30,232 nt of DNA from Negativicutes bacterium (GTDB lineage Bacteria; Bacillota_C; Negativicutes; Sporomusales_B; JARLHX01): positions 1 through 30,232 of the forward strand of contig JARLHX010000053.1 in NCBI GenBank assembly GCA_031292035.1. Reading direction: 5' to 3'. Made by a program: the position numbers and the translations under genes. A model generated the notes under the pieces. The model made no database searches. It had not been told where the DNA came from and was given only the letters and a program-made list of their open reading frames with translations. Numbering within the stretch: position 1 is the stretch's first letter; each line of letters begins with the position of its first letter. Below, in pieces: positions 16,882-23,117 of the stretch.

Positions 16882-17572
16882 GTTTTGGCCTCCCCGTGTT
16901 TTGCTGACTCTGACTTAAGTAGCCGCGCAAATTGGCGCTCGCGTCATCCATGTGCTTGCGCAGGACCTTCTGAGCCGCTTTAATATCTCTTTTAGCGCAG
17001 GCATTTAATAGCGCCCGATGCTCTTGGTGCGACTTTGTCTGATAATTCATTGTTGACAAATACAGGCGCATATAGCGTTCAATATTGTTGTGCATGTTTT
17101 GAATCAGCGAAAGCAATTTGGGTCTGTTGGCACTCCGGTACAGAACTTCGTGAAATCGCCAGTTCAGTTCGCCCAAGCGACTGCTCTGGAGTCCATCATC
17201 TGTTTTCTTTAGAATTTCATCGGCCTCTGCCAAATCGACATCCGTCAAATTGGGAACAGCCAGTTCCAGCGCCCCGAGTTCCAAAAACAGCCGTATATCA
17301 AATATCTCCTGTGCTTCATCGGCGGACAACTCGCTAACCACCGCCCCATGGTTCGGATAAAACTGCACCAGTCCTTCGGCTTCCAGGCTCTTTAACGCCT
17401 CCCGCAAGGCACTCAGGCTTGCGCCGAATTTCGCAGCCAGCTCTTCCTGCTTCAGTTGGACACCGCCGCTAAGCTCCCCGGACAGGATTTCCTCCCGGAG
17501 GACATTGGTAATCATCCCTGGCAGCGTACGATATGTAGTTTTTATATGAGTTTTTAAATCAAAGTTTTTCAT
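16862..17572 (-). CDS. GntR-family regulator, FadR/FCD type
   Basis: DNA-binding regulator of 236 residues. The winged-helix domain (about 15-80) contains LAAKFGASLSALREALKSLEAEGLVQFYPNHGAVV. The FCD effector domain (about 92-215) carries the expected His/Asp-type metal-ligand pattern, with NWRFHE and QEHRALLNACAKRD followed by LRKHMDDA. FCD proteins usually bind a carboxylate or metal-carboxylate ligand. It is the first gene of the operon, and its end overlaps the glycyl radical enzyme start by 20 bases, so it very likely controls that gene and itself. The palindrome at 17610-17646 is the likely operator. Confidence 0.92.
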   Translation of the reverse strand: MKNFDLKTHIKTTYRTLPGMITNVLREEILSGELSGGVQLKQEELAAKFGASLSALREALKSLEAEGLVQFYPNHGAVVSELSADEAQEIFDIRLFLELGALELAVPNLTDVDLAEADEILKKTDDGLQSSRLGELNWRFHEVLYRSANRPKLLSLIQNMHNNIERYMRLYLSTMNYQTKSHQEHRALLNACAKRDIKAAQKVLRKHMDDASANLRGYLSQSQQNTGRPKHVKQAD

Positions 17573-17609
17573 GCTTTTATTTTACAGTTTACGGTAGTGG
17601 ATACAAACA

Positions 17610-17646
17610 TTATTTTCGATTGTATACAGTATACATTCGAAAATAA
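17610..17646. promoter_or_regulatory. 37-bp palindromic operator over the GntR operon promoter
   Basis: An inverted repeat with 18-base arms around a central A at 17628 and one mismatched pair. The core is TGTATAC-A-GTATACA (17621-17635), a typical shape for FCD-type GntR sites, with outer arms TTATTTTCGA and TCGAAAATAA. It begins 38 bases upstream of the regulator start codon. On the minus strand it covers the -10 hexamer and the edge of the -35. Confidence 0.85.
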
Positions 17647-17649
17647 CAA
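17621..17649 (-). promoter_or_regulatory. Promoter of the GntR-glycyl radical enzyme operon
   Basis: On the minus strand, -35 TTGTTA (17644-17649), a 17-base spacer, and -10 TATACA (17621-17626). It overlaps the palindrome, which suggests repression by occlusion. Confidence 0.6.
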
Positions 17650-17862
17650 GTGTACCTCTGAATGACTACTATTGAGATTAGCTACCCAAATTCACACTCA
17701 GGATCCAAAGAATACTTCGGCTAACCAACGACGGCCTGACCGAATAATAGGCGCCACCGACATTGCAGGGGGCCTCCCCCCCCATCCTGCCGGCGAAACA
17801 CATCATTGGCCCCAAGCGCATAAAATATTATGCAAACTAGCGATTTGCAAGGAGGGCTCGAT

Positions 17863-18675
17863 GTGGGCTTTTATATCAACGTAGAGTCGGACGTAAAGAT
17901 TTATGTGGAGGACCTTAACCCGGCGGGCAGGAAAACGATCTTGTTTATACACGGCTGGCCGGCAAGCCATAGAATGTTCGAGTATCAGTTTGATCAACTT
18001 CCCAAGCTGGGATATCGATGCATTGGCATGGATACCAGAGGGTTCGGGAATTCTGATAAGCCCTGGAAAGGCTACACCTACAATCGATTGGCTGATGATA
18101 TCCGTTGTGTGGTCGATGCGCTCGATTTACGCGATTTCACCCTTGGCGGTCATTCCACAGGGGGGGCGATCGCCGTTCGCTACATGGCCCGCCACAAGGG
18201 ATATGGGGTAGCCAAACTTGCTCTTTTTGCATCTGCAGCTCCCAGTCTGATTCAACGACCATATTTCCCTTATGGTCAAACAAAAGAAGCTATTTTAAAA
18301 TTCATTCAAGACACCCATAACGACCGTCCGGAAATGTTGCGGGGATTTGGCGACATCTTTTTCTTCCAGCATGTATCCCAGGCTTTTTCTGACTGGTTCT
18401 TCCAAATGGGACTACAGGCGGCCGGTTGGTCTACTGCTGCGGTTGCAGCCGCTTGGTTAGAGGAAGAACTATTTTCCGATCTTGAAAAAATACAAGTTCC
18501 CACTTTAATCCTTCACGGCATCCATGACAAAGTTTGCTTGTTCCCATTGGCTATTGCCCAAAAGGAAGGAATCGCCAACGCCAAGCTCGTGCCGTTCAAA
18601 TACAGCGGCCACGGATTATTCTATGACGAACGCGATAAATTCAACAAGGAATTGACGCTGTTTATCGAGGAATGA
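17863..18675 (+). CDS. Alpha/beta hydrolase (haloperoxidase/esterase-like)
   Basis: Cytoplasmic alpha/beta hydrolase of about 270 residues. Seen in order: oxyanion loop HGWP (30-33), MDTRGFGNSDKP, nucleophile elbow GGHSTGG with Ser98, acid loop LHGIHDKVC, and catalytic His in YSGHGLFYDE. This order matches the non-haem haloperoxidase/esterase branch. The substrate is unknown. The start is GTG at 17863, because GGAGGG stands 7 bases upstream; an earlier ATG at 17830 has no ribosome site, and an ATG at 17861 is out of frame. It is transcribed divergently from the GntR operon and shares its 290-bp intergenic region, so common control is possible. Confidence 0.88.
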   Translation: MGFYINVESDVKIYVEDLNPAGRKTILFIHGWPASHRMFEYQFDQLPKLGYRCIGMDTRGFGNSDKPWKGYTYNRLADDIRCVVDALDLRDFTLGGHSTGGAIAVRYMARHKGYGVAKLALFASAAPSLIQRPYFPYGQTKEAILKFIQDTHNDRPEMLRGFGDIFFFQHVSQAFSDWFFQMGLQAAGWSTAAVAAAWLEEELFSDLEKIQVPTLILHGIHDKVCLFPLAIAQKEGIANAKLVPFKYSGHGLFYDERDKFNKELTLFIEE

Positions 18676-18925
18676 GTATCGCAATGAATACGGTACTATG
18701 GCTAATCCTTACAGATAGACAAAACCAATCAAGGTATCCTTGCAGCTTGTCCTCTCATCTTTCCACTTGCCGTTAATCCACCAGCTCCCGCCAGGTTGTC
18801 CCTGGATCGCGATAAACACATTATCAGCGCAACGTCACTGTAAAAATAAAAACCGGCCAGAGCGTTGTTCAAAGGGCACATAATTCCATTACTTAACATA
18901 AACTATACTAAAAGGGGGTGTCCAT

Positions 18926-19138
18926 ATGCAGGAACATTATTGGCGGCAATTTCCAACTGCGGTAGCGCCAGTTACTACATTCCCCACTTTCGGAACTTGG
19001 CCAGTGGCTGGTGTTCCGGCGGTTGCCTTCCCAACTTCCTTCCCTTCCCCGGTTCCTTTTCCGATTCCCTACCCTATCCCTTATCCTTTCCCAGTACCTC
19101 GTCCTCATCAAACTTGCCATCATCATTGGTGGTGGTAA
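18926..19138 (+). CDS. 70-residue proline/aromatic-rich small protein
   Basis: No family recognised. AAAGGGGGTG is followed by the ATG at a good distance. After about 30 residues of Pro/Phe/Thr/Val composition comes the repetitive PVPFPIPYPIPYPFPVPRP, then a tail with Cys and CHHHWWW. No signal peptide or membrane span. The composition suggests an extended polyproline-like structural protein; in a spore former a coat or exosporium role would be possible, but this is only inference. It stands near a second Pro-rich micro-gene at 19531. Confidence 0.65.
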   Translation: MQEHYWRQFPTAVAPVTTFPTFGTWPVAGVPAVAFPTSFPSPVPFPIPYPIPYPFPVPRPHQTCHHHWWW

Positions 19139-19527
19139 CCAATCGAAAATAGATCCCCTACCGGAATTCGCAATAGTATAACCAAGATGAGATAGAGGAA
19201 ATAGATAGGAGATTTGCCTGCAGCAGCGCTGCGGAGGTTTCATCAGCATCAGCATAATTTATCTTCTGTTTTCTTTACAGGCGTGGAGCTTGCACCAAGC
19301 CGCTCAGCCAGAATATCCCAACACCCATCACTCCTTAGGCTATATGCACCTTCTTGCGACAGGCCAGGAGAGATTATCTCCCGGCCTTACTTATTGCATA
19401 AATGAGAAAAACCAGGAAAGATATCCTGGTTCCTCTTAGCGGTACCGCTATAGCGAAGGGCGGGAAATTTTCTCCTTAAATGCAGGTGTTCTCTTCTCCC
19501 CAGAATGGGATAAACAGCAGGAGGATT
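19139..19527. other. Intergenic stretch between the two proline-rich genes
   Basis: No gene supported. It contains two hairpins: AGGCCAGGAGA (19361-19371) with TCTCCCGGCCT (19377-19387), one mismatch; and AACCAGGA (19410-19417) with TCCTGGTT (19424-19431) followed by CCTCTT, a possible weak plus-strand terminator. Confidence 0.4.
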
Positions 19528-19530
19528 ATG

Positions 19531-19626
19531 ATGATGATGAAGACAACGAAAAATCCTCCCCTACCACCGCCTCCACATCCACCAAAGCCCATCTTGATGC
19601 CTCCTTCTTATTATGAAAATCGTTAG
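19531..19626 (+). CDS. Proline-rich micro-protein of about 31 residues
   Basis: Below the size of normal gene calls. Four consecutive ATGs start at 19528. AGGAGG (19519-19524) is 3, 6 and 9 bases from the first three, so 19531 or 19534 is the likely start. The product is basic at its N-terminus (KTTKN), then a run PPLPPPPHPPKP and an end in PPSYYENR. Like the gene at 18926 it is short, Pro-rich and has a strong ribosome site. Function unknown. The strong Shine-Dalgarno is the main support. Confidence 0.45.
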   Translation: MMMKTTKNPPLPPPPHPPKPILMPPSYYENR

Positions 19627-19965
19627 CTAAAATATAGTACGCTGCAGCTTGCGGGTGTGTTAAAGATTATGTTTTCCAGACTATATTCCCACGTTTTTTT
19701 TACAAAATAGCTAGCGCCGCCTATCCCATGAAGGATGAGCGGCCTCGCTCGTAACAGCTCTCTATAGGCTACCCCTGAAACCGACCTAAACACATATTCC
19801 GGCAAATTCACATCATCCTTGGAATAGTTTCCGGCTCTGGCTTGCTCTCAAGCCGTTTCGGCCCTCCACAATGGACTCGCACTGACTTGCCCTTTACTCG
19901 TGTCTCCTGGAGAGCCGGGTGACCTCCACGGCCAAATCTTGAAAGCCGTTTCTCCGTTGATAGGG

Positions 19966-20004
19966 TCGGGAGGACTCGAACCGCTGACCCTCAATGTCAA
20001 ACAA
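19966..20004 (-). pseudogene. Diverged tRNA 3'-half remnant
   Basis: On the minus strand it keeps the anticodon-loop word TTGACAT and the T-arm word CAGCGGTTCGAGTCC of the tRNA-Val group, followed by a short acceptor-like end. No 5' half precedes it. More diverged than the remnant at 20181-20225. Confidence 0.55.
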
Positions 20005-20136
20005 GCCAGTGTTGATGAAGCACCCGATATATTTCCCCCGACTGCTAGCACCGCCTTTAAAACAAAAATCCTGCAGTTTTACATTATATGTGCCTATAAT
20101 CAGCAATTTGTGCTTGCGTGGTTCTACCCAAGCAAA

Positions 20137-20174
20137 AAATAAAGGCTTCGTGATAACTCACGAAGCCTTTATTT
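20137..20174 (-). terminator. Terminator retained behind the displaced tRNA half
   Basis: A perfect 16-bp stem, AAATAAAGGCTTCGTG (20137-20152) with its complement (20159-20174), and a 6-base loop. On the minus strand it continues into TTTTTTGC. It lies directly 3' of the tRNA fragment, as the original tRNA terminator would. Confidence 0.85.
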
Positions 20175-20180
20175 ACAACT

Positions 20181-20225
20181 GGGCGGAGTTAGGCGGACTC
20201 GAACCGCTGGCCTCTTCGATGTCAA
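20181..20225 (-). pseudogene. Displaced 3' half of tRNA-Val, probable att site
   Basis: 40 of 45 bases match the 3' half of the intact tRNA-Val at 22886-22962, including GTTAGGCGGACTCGAACCGC on the plus strand. Homology stops sharply at the anticodon loop, a common crossover point for tyrosine integrases. It is followed on the minus strand by a terminator. Confidence 0.75.
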
Positions 20226-20325
20226 GCATACGGGTATAACAAGCATTGCGAGCACGAATAGCCATCTTGTCCAATTATTTCCACCATGATATTCTATAAT
20301 TGAATAAATTACAGGAGGGAATAGG

Positions 20326-20928
20326 GTGAAAAGTAGGGTCTATATTATTATTTTATTATTCTGTTTTATGTCCATATTTATGCCTCTTGCTACGGCAGCG
20401 GAAGAAACTGCAATGGAGAAAAACGATATTAAGCAGTCAATTGTCTTTATTTATTCTAATAACATGGGCAAGACCGATCTCTCACAGTCTTATCAAAAAG
20501 ATATTAAAACTGATATTCAAAACAGATTCCTCAAAACTTTCGAGAGTAATTACAATGTTATTCCCGGCGACGACTATTTAAAGAAAATGAATGATGCCGG
20601 TATGACAGATTTATCTACCGCCGAAAGAACTGATATTTTGGAATACTTTAAAGACAGCGGTGCCGCTTATATCGTCATTTTCGAGACGTTGCCGATGAAT
20701 AAGGAAAACAACTCTTTCGGCCTGGTTGTCGATATGAGTATTACGTCGTTCTCACATCTGAAATTCATCGACGTTAAACAGAACAAGTATCTTTTCAATG
20801 GGAAGTTTTCGTACAGGACTAAGTGGGGCTCACCCTTTGGCTGTTACACAAAAAACTATCAGGACGCCGAGGAGCAAGTGTTGATTCCCAAGCTCTTGTC
20901 CAAACCAAATAGTTCTCCCTCCCATTAA
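20326..20928 (+). CDS. AT-rich secreted protein of unknown function
   Basis: 200 residues, GTG start with GGAGGG about 6 bases upstream. A signal peptide (KSRVYIIILLFCFMSIFMPLATA) is followed by a mature part of about 176 residues with IKQSIVFIYSNNMG, a stretch that looks like an alpha/beta fold (AAYIVIFETLP, FGLVVDMSIT), and a C-terminal beta-rich part with FNGKFSYRTKWGSPFGCY. No family recognised. The gene is visibly richer in A and T than its neighbours and lies inside the tRNA-bounded island, both pointing to transfer. Confidence 0.8.
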   Translation: MKSRVYIIILLFCFMSIFMPLATAAEETAMEKNDIKQSIVFIYSNNMGKTDLSQSYQKDIKTDIQNRFLKTFESNYNVIPGDDYLKKMNDAGMTDLSTAERTDILEYFKDSGAAYIVIFETLPMNKENNSFGLVVDMSITSFSHLKFIDVKQNKYLFNGKFSYRTKWGSPFGCYTKNYQDAEEQVLIPKLLSKPNSSPSH

Positions 20929-21135
20929 GTTTAATAGTCATATGCTAGTACAACGTGATATTTACAGTTCCATTTTGTGTGTGAAATTCGTCGGTTGAAT
21001 TTCATATCGAATCTGCAAGTCAAATCCTTGGCTCCATAAAGTGGGCAGATGGTATGTGGAAATATTATGACCCTGAATCATTTCGCGATTACACAAAACG
21101 CCCTCGGGCATAGTCGACACCTCCATAAAAGATAA

Positions 21136-21189
21136 AAAATATCCTCTATACACGGAATATAAACATAATCTATGCATAGAGGATATTTT
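21136..21189. terminator. AT-rich bidirectional terminator
   Basis: A perfect 14-bp stem, AAAATATCCTCTAT (21136-21149) with its complement (21176-21189), and a 26-base loop. T-rich ends in both directions, between the convergent genes ending at 20928 and 21279. Confidence 0.6.
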
Positions 21190-21212
21190 CCAGTCTCCTT
21201 GAATTAACCCCC

Positions 21213-21251
21213 GGCGTTTTGCGGTTATTCAGGCGGACACCGCAAAACGCC
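21213..21251. repeat. Perfect 13-bp inverted repeat after the tail-collar gene
   Basis: GGCGTTTTGCGGT (21213-21225) pairs with ACCGCAAAACGCC (21239-21251), loop 13 bases. It sits 28 bases past the stop of the tail-collar gene. Without a T-run it could be a factor-dependent terminator, a 3' stabiliser or a protein-binding site. Confidence 0.5.
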
Positions 21252-21278
21252 AAATCATATCGACCGTCTACATGGTTA

Positions 21279-22112
21279 CTAATACTTAATGCACGCCAGC
21301 AAAGCTATGTTGCGTGGGCGGGTTTCAGCGGCAACTCGTGGAGTTCCATTACTACCGTCACTGATCAAATCCGTAGCTTTGTTGGCTAAAATACCGGTTT
21401 GCGCAGTTGTATCCAAAGTGACATCCAGCGCGCCCCCAACAGAACCCGTGTTTTGATACAGCAAATTATGACCGTGTCCCTGAACAGCATCCGCCTGTTC
21501 ACTGCCAAACACACGCCCGCTATCCACCCCTCGTCCTTTATCAATCCCACGAACAAACTCTCCACGCAGGTCAGGCAGATTGAAGGTGGTTGAACCATCA
21601 CCGGTACCGAAGGTGCTACCGATGGCGGCAAATAGAGCCGCATATTCTGTGCGTAGAACGGCGCTGCCGTCCGCTACCAGCCATCCAGAAGGCGCTGTCG
21701 GCATTGCAAAATATTGGACTGCCCCAGGTAAGATTATCGCAGATACAACTACACTCGCCGTGCCGTCGGCTGCTATGGACAGGCCATTACCCTGCTTAAT
21801 ACCACCCAAGACACTGGATGTGGCCACCGGCGGCGGGAAGGTGGACGGCTTGCCAGTCACATTATCCCATGCAACGCTCTTCGCGGTATCTGCACTAGTC
21901 ACATCCACAGTAATCGCCACATCGGCAGTACCGTCAAACAGTGCACTGCCGGTTGCGTCACCGGTCAAGCTGATGTTTCGCGCCGTTGAAAGCTTGTCAG
22001 CCATATTCGCGGTGTTCGCTGCAACAATTTTGTCCTCTTTTAAAGCCCTGAAGTTTTCTCTGATTTCCGCCGGGGCAGCAGTATCTGCCGGTAAATTCGC
22101 ATTGTACGCCAT
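21279..22112 (-). CDS. Phage tail-collar (tail fibre) domain protein
   Basis: 277 residues. The C-terminal half holds the phage tail-collar domain signature: LPGAVQYFAMPTAPSGWLVADG, then FGTGDGSTTFNLPDLRGEFVRG (about residues 128-192). It ends in IALLACIKY, the usual end of these fibres. The N-terminal half is a repetitive, Ala/Asp/Thr-rich shaft with DVAITVDVTSADTAKSVAWDNVTGKPSTFPPP, also typical of fibre proteins. AGGAGTG stands 7 bases before the ATG. No other tail gene or chaperone is nearby, so it is an orphan: a prophage relic, a moron gene or a reused adhesin. Confidence 0.87.
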   Translation of the reverse strand: MAYNANLPADTAAPAEIRENFRALKEDKIVAANTANMADKLSTARNISLTGDATGSALFDGTADVAITVDVTSADTAKSVAWDNVTGKPSTFPPPVATSSVLGGIKQGNGLSIAADGTASVVVSAIILPGAVQYFAMPTAPSGWLVADGSAVLRTEYAALFAAIGSTFGTGDGSTTFNLPDLRGEFVRGIDKGRGVDSGRVFGSEQADAVQGHGHNLLYQNTGSVGGALDVTLDTTAQTGILANKATDLISDGSNGTPRVAAETRPRNIALLACIKY

Positions 22113-22346
22113 TTTATTTCACTCCTTTTTTATTAAGAAGCACCTATCCTATGTCGGCCCCCATCCCCCTTTATATCTCATTTGTGCCTCTATTTCTTAT
22201 CCGTACATGCAGAGTATGAATTATATAGTCTTCTTACCAAGAATATAAAAAATGACCCGCTATTTACACAGGTCACTTTAGGTATATAAATTACCACGAG
22301 AAAAGAAAAAGAGCCTTACGGCTCTCATAAATAATTTATGGAGTAG

Positions 22347-22733
22347 TTAAGAACGAGTCAAGGAACCGTCCCCTGACTCATTATCACTTAGTCCATCAAC
22401 CCCGAAGATAAGCGCACTCAGCTTTTCAATATTGTCACGACTGTCACGGTAATATGTGCTGTCATCGATTGATTCACGCTGGCAAAGTTCTGAAATACTG
22501 ACGTTTTCGAAGTAAACTCCTTTGAGTATCCGGTACCGCCGAATATCCTCAGGCTTGCAGGATGACTCGCAATAAGCCCGGTATAAATTCAGCATTTCAT
22601 CGATTTGATTCAGAATGATGTAGGTTCTGGTTACTGATCGCTTGATGGACTTAATATAGGTGTCCCGATCATAAATCTCCAGATCAGCAAGGATACCTAC
22701 ACGATATAGAGACGTCGGAGGACAGAGCAGCAA
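22347..22733 (-). CDS. Phage-like transcription regulator remnant (ArpU/RinA-like)
   Basis: 128 residues from a TTG with no ribosome site; a stop codon lies two codons upstream, so the 5' end is probably lost. The middle (ISELCQRESIDDSTYYRD) and end (IEKLSALIFGVDGL) resemble the region-4-like helix-turn-helix regulators of Firmicute prophages. The last residues (DGSLTRS) run into a GGGGACGGTTCC word that looks like a dispersed repeat fused to the end. Family is a moderate guess; the reading as a decayed phage gene fits the island. Confidence 0.5.
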   Translation of the reverse strand: MLLCPPTSLYRVGILADLEIYDRDTYIKSIKRSVTRTYIILNQIDEMLNLYRAYCESSCKPEDIRRYRILKGVYFENVSISELCQRESIDDSTYYRDSRDNIEKLSALIFGVDGLSDNESGDGSLTRS

Positions 22734-22772
22734 CCATCATGCAAGACTTTCTAACCAACTCTGAGAACAACG

Positions 22773-22798
22773 GAAGACCGGCCAACTAGCCGGTCTTC
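22773..22798. terminator. Hairpin upstream of the regulator remnant
   Basis: A perfect 10-bp stem, GAAGACCGGC (22773-22782) with GCCGGTCTTC (22789-22798), and a CAACTA loop. It could end transcription arriving from the tRNA side. The T-run is weak. Confidence 0.55.
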
Positions 22799-22848
22799 AT
22801 CATTACTAAAATGGCTCTGGGGACAGCACGGGGGACAGGATACATAAC

Positions 22849-22880
22849 AAAGCGGCTCCCGATTGCTCGGAAGCCGCTTT
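22849..22880 (-). terminator. Terminator of tRNA-Val
   Basis: Stem AAAGCGGCT-CCCGA (22849-22862) with TCGGAAGCCGCTTT (22867-22880), one mismatch and a TTGC loop, ending 5 bases past the CCA end on the minus strand. Confidence 0.75.
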
Positions 22881-22885
22881 GTCTT

Positions 22886-22962
22886 TGGTGGGGTTAGGCG
22901 GACTCGAACCGCAGACCTCTTCGATGTCAACGAAGCGCTCTAACCAACTGAGCTATAACCCC
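22886..22962 (-). tRNA. tRNA-Val (GAC anticodon)
   Basis: A complete cloverleaf of 77 bases including an encoded CCA end. Acceptor GGGGTTA pairs with TAACCCC, the D-arm has GCTC...GAGC, the anticodon stem CTTCG/CGAAG carries the loop TTGACAT (GAC), and the T-loop is TTCGAGT. The outermost T-stem pair is mismatched. Its 3' half is repeated at 20181-20225, so it is the likely integration site of the island to its left. Confidence 0.95.
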
Positions 22963-23054
22963 ATGTTTTCGCGACAACCTGAACGACAGCCGCATTTGAT
23001 ATTATATTACTGTCAACTAGAATTGTCAATAGGATTTTCAGGTCAAAAGAGTAA

Positions 23055-23079
23055 AAAGAGCAGGAAAATCCTGCTCTTT
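23055..23079 (-). terminator. Terminator of the acyl-CoA dehydrogenase gene
   Basis: A perfect 11-bp stem, AAAGAGCAGGA (23055-23065) with its complement (23069-23079), loop of 3, followed on the minus strand by TTACTCTTTT. It lies about 40 bases past the stop codon. Confidence 0.85.
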
Positions 23080-23117
23080 GACTGTTATAATCATTCAGGC
23101 CGGCGAAGGCCAGGGTC

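Larger units (their letters stand above)
19627..20325. other. Non-coding stretch with tRNA remnants
   Basis: Holds two tRNA 3'-half remnants (about 19966-20004 and 20181-20225) and a strong minus-strand terminator (20137-20174), listed separately. The last 80 bases hold the promoter of the gene at 20326. Open frames here encode only antisense tRNA-like peptides and are not genes. Confidence 0.55.
20929..21278. other. Convergent intergenic region with two strong hairpins
   Basis: No gene supported. It contains the two inverted repeats at 21136-21189 and 21213-21251, listed separately. Confidence 0.5.

Noticed and set aside
21580..22248. 222-codon plus-strand open frame
   Set aside because: Antisense to the tail-collar gene, which carries the recognisable domain.
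22750..22765. TCTAACCAACT word like a tRNA D-arm next to tRNA-Val
   Set aside because: Eleven bases only, with no cloverleaf around it; it could be a trace of the island history but chance is likely.
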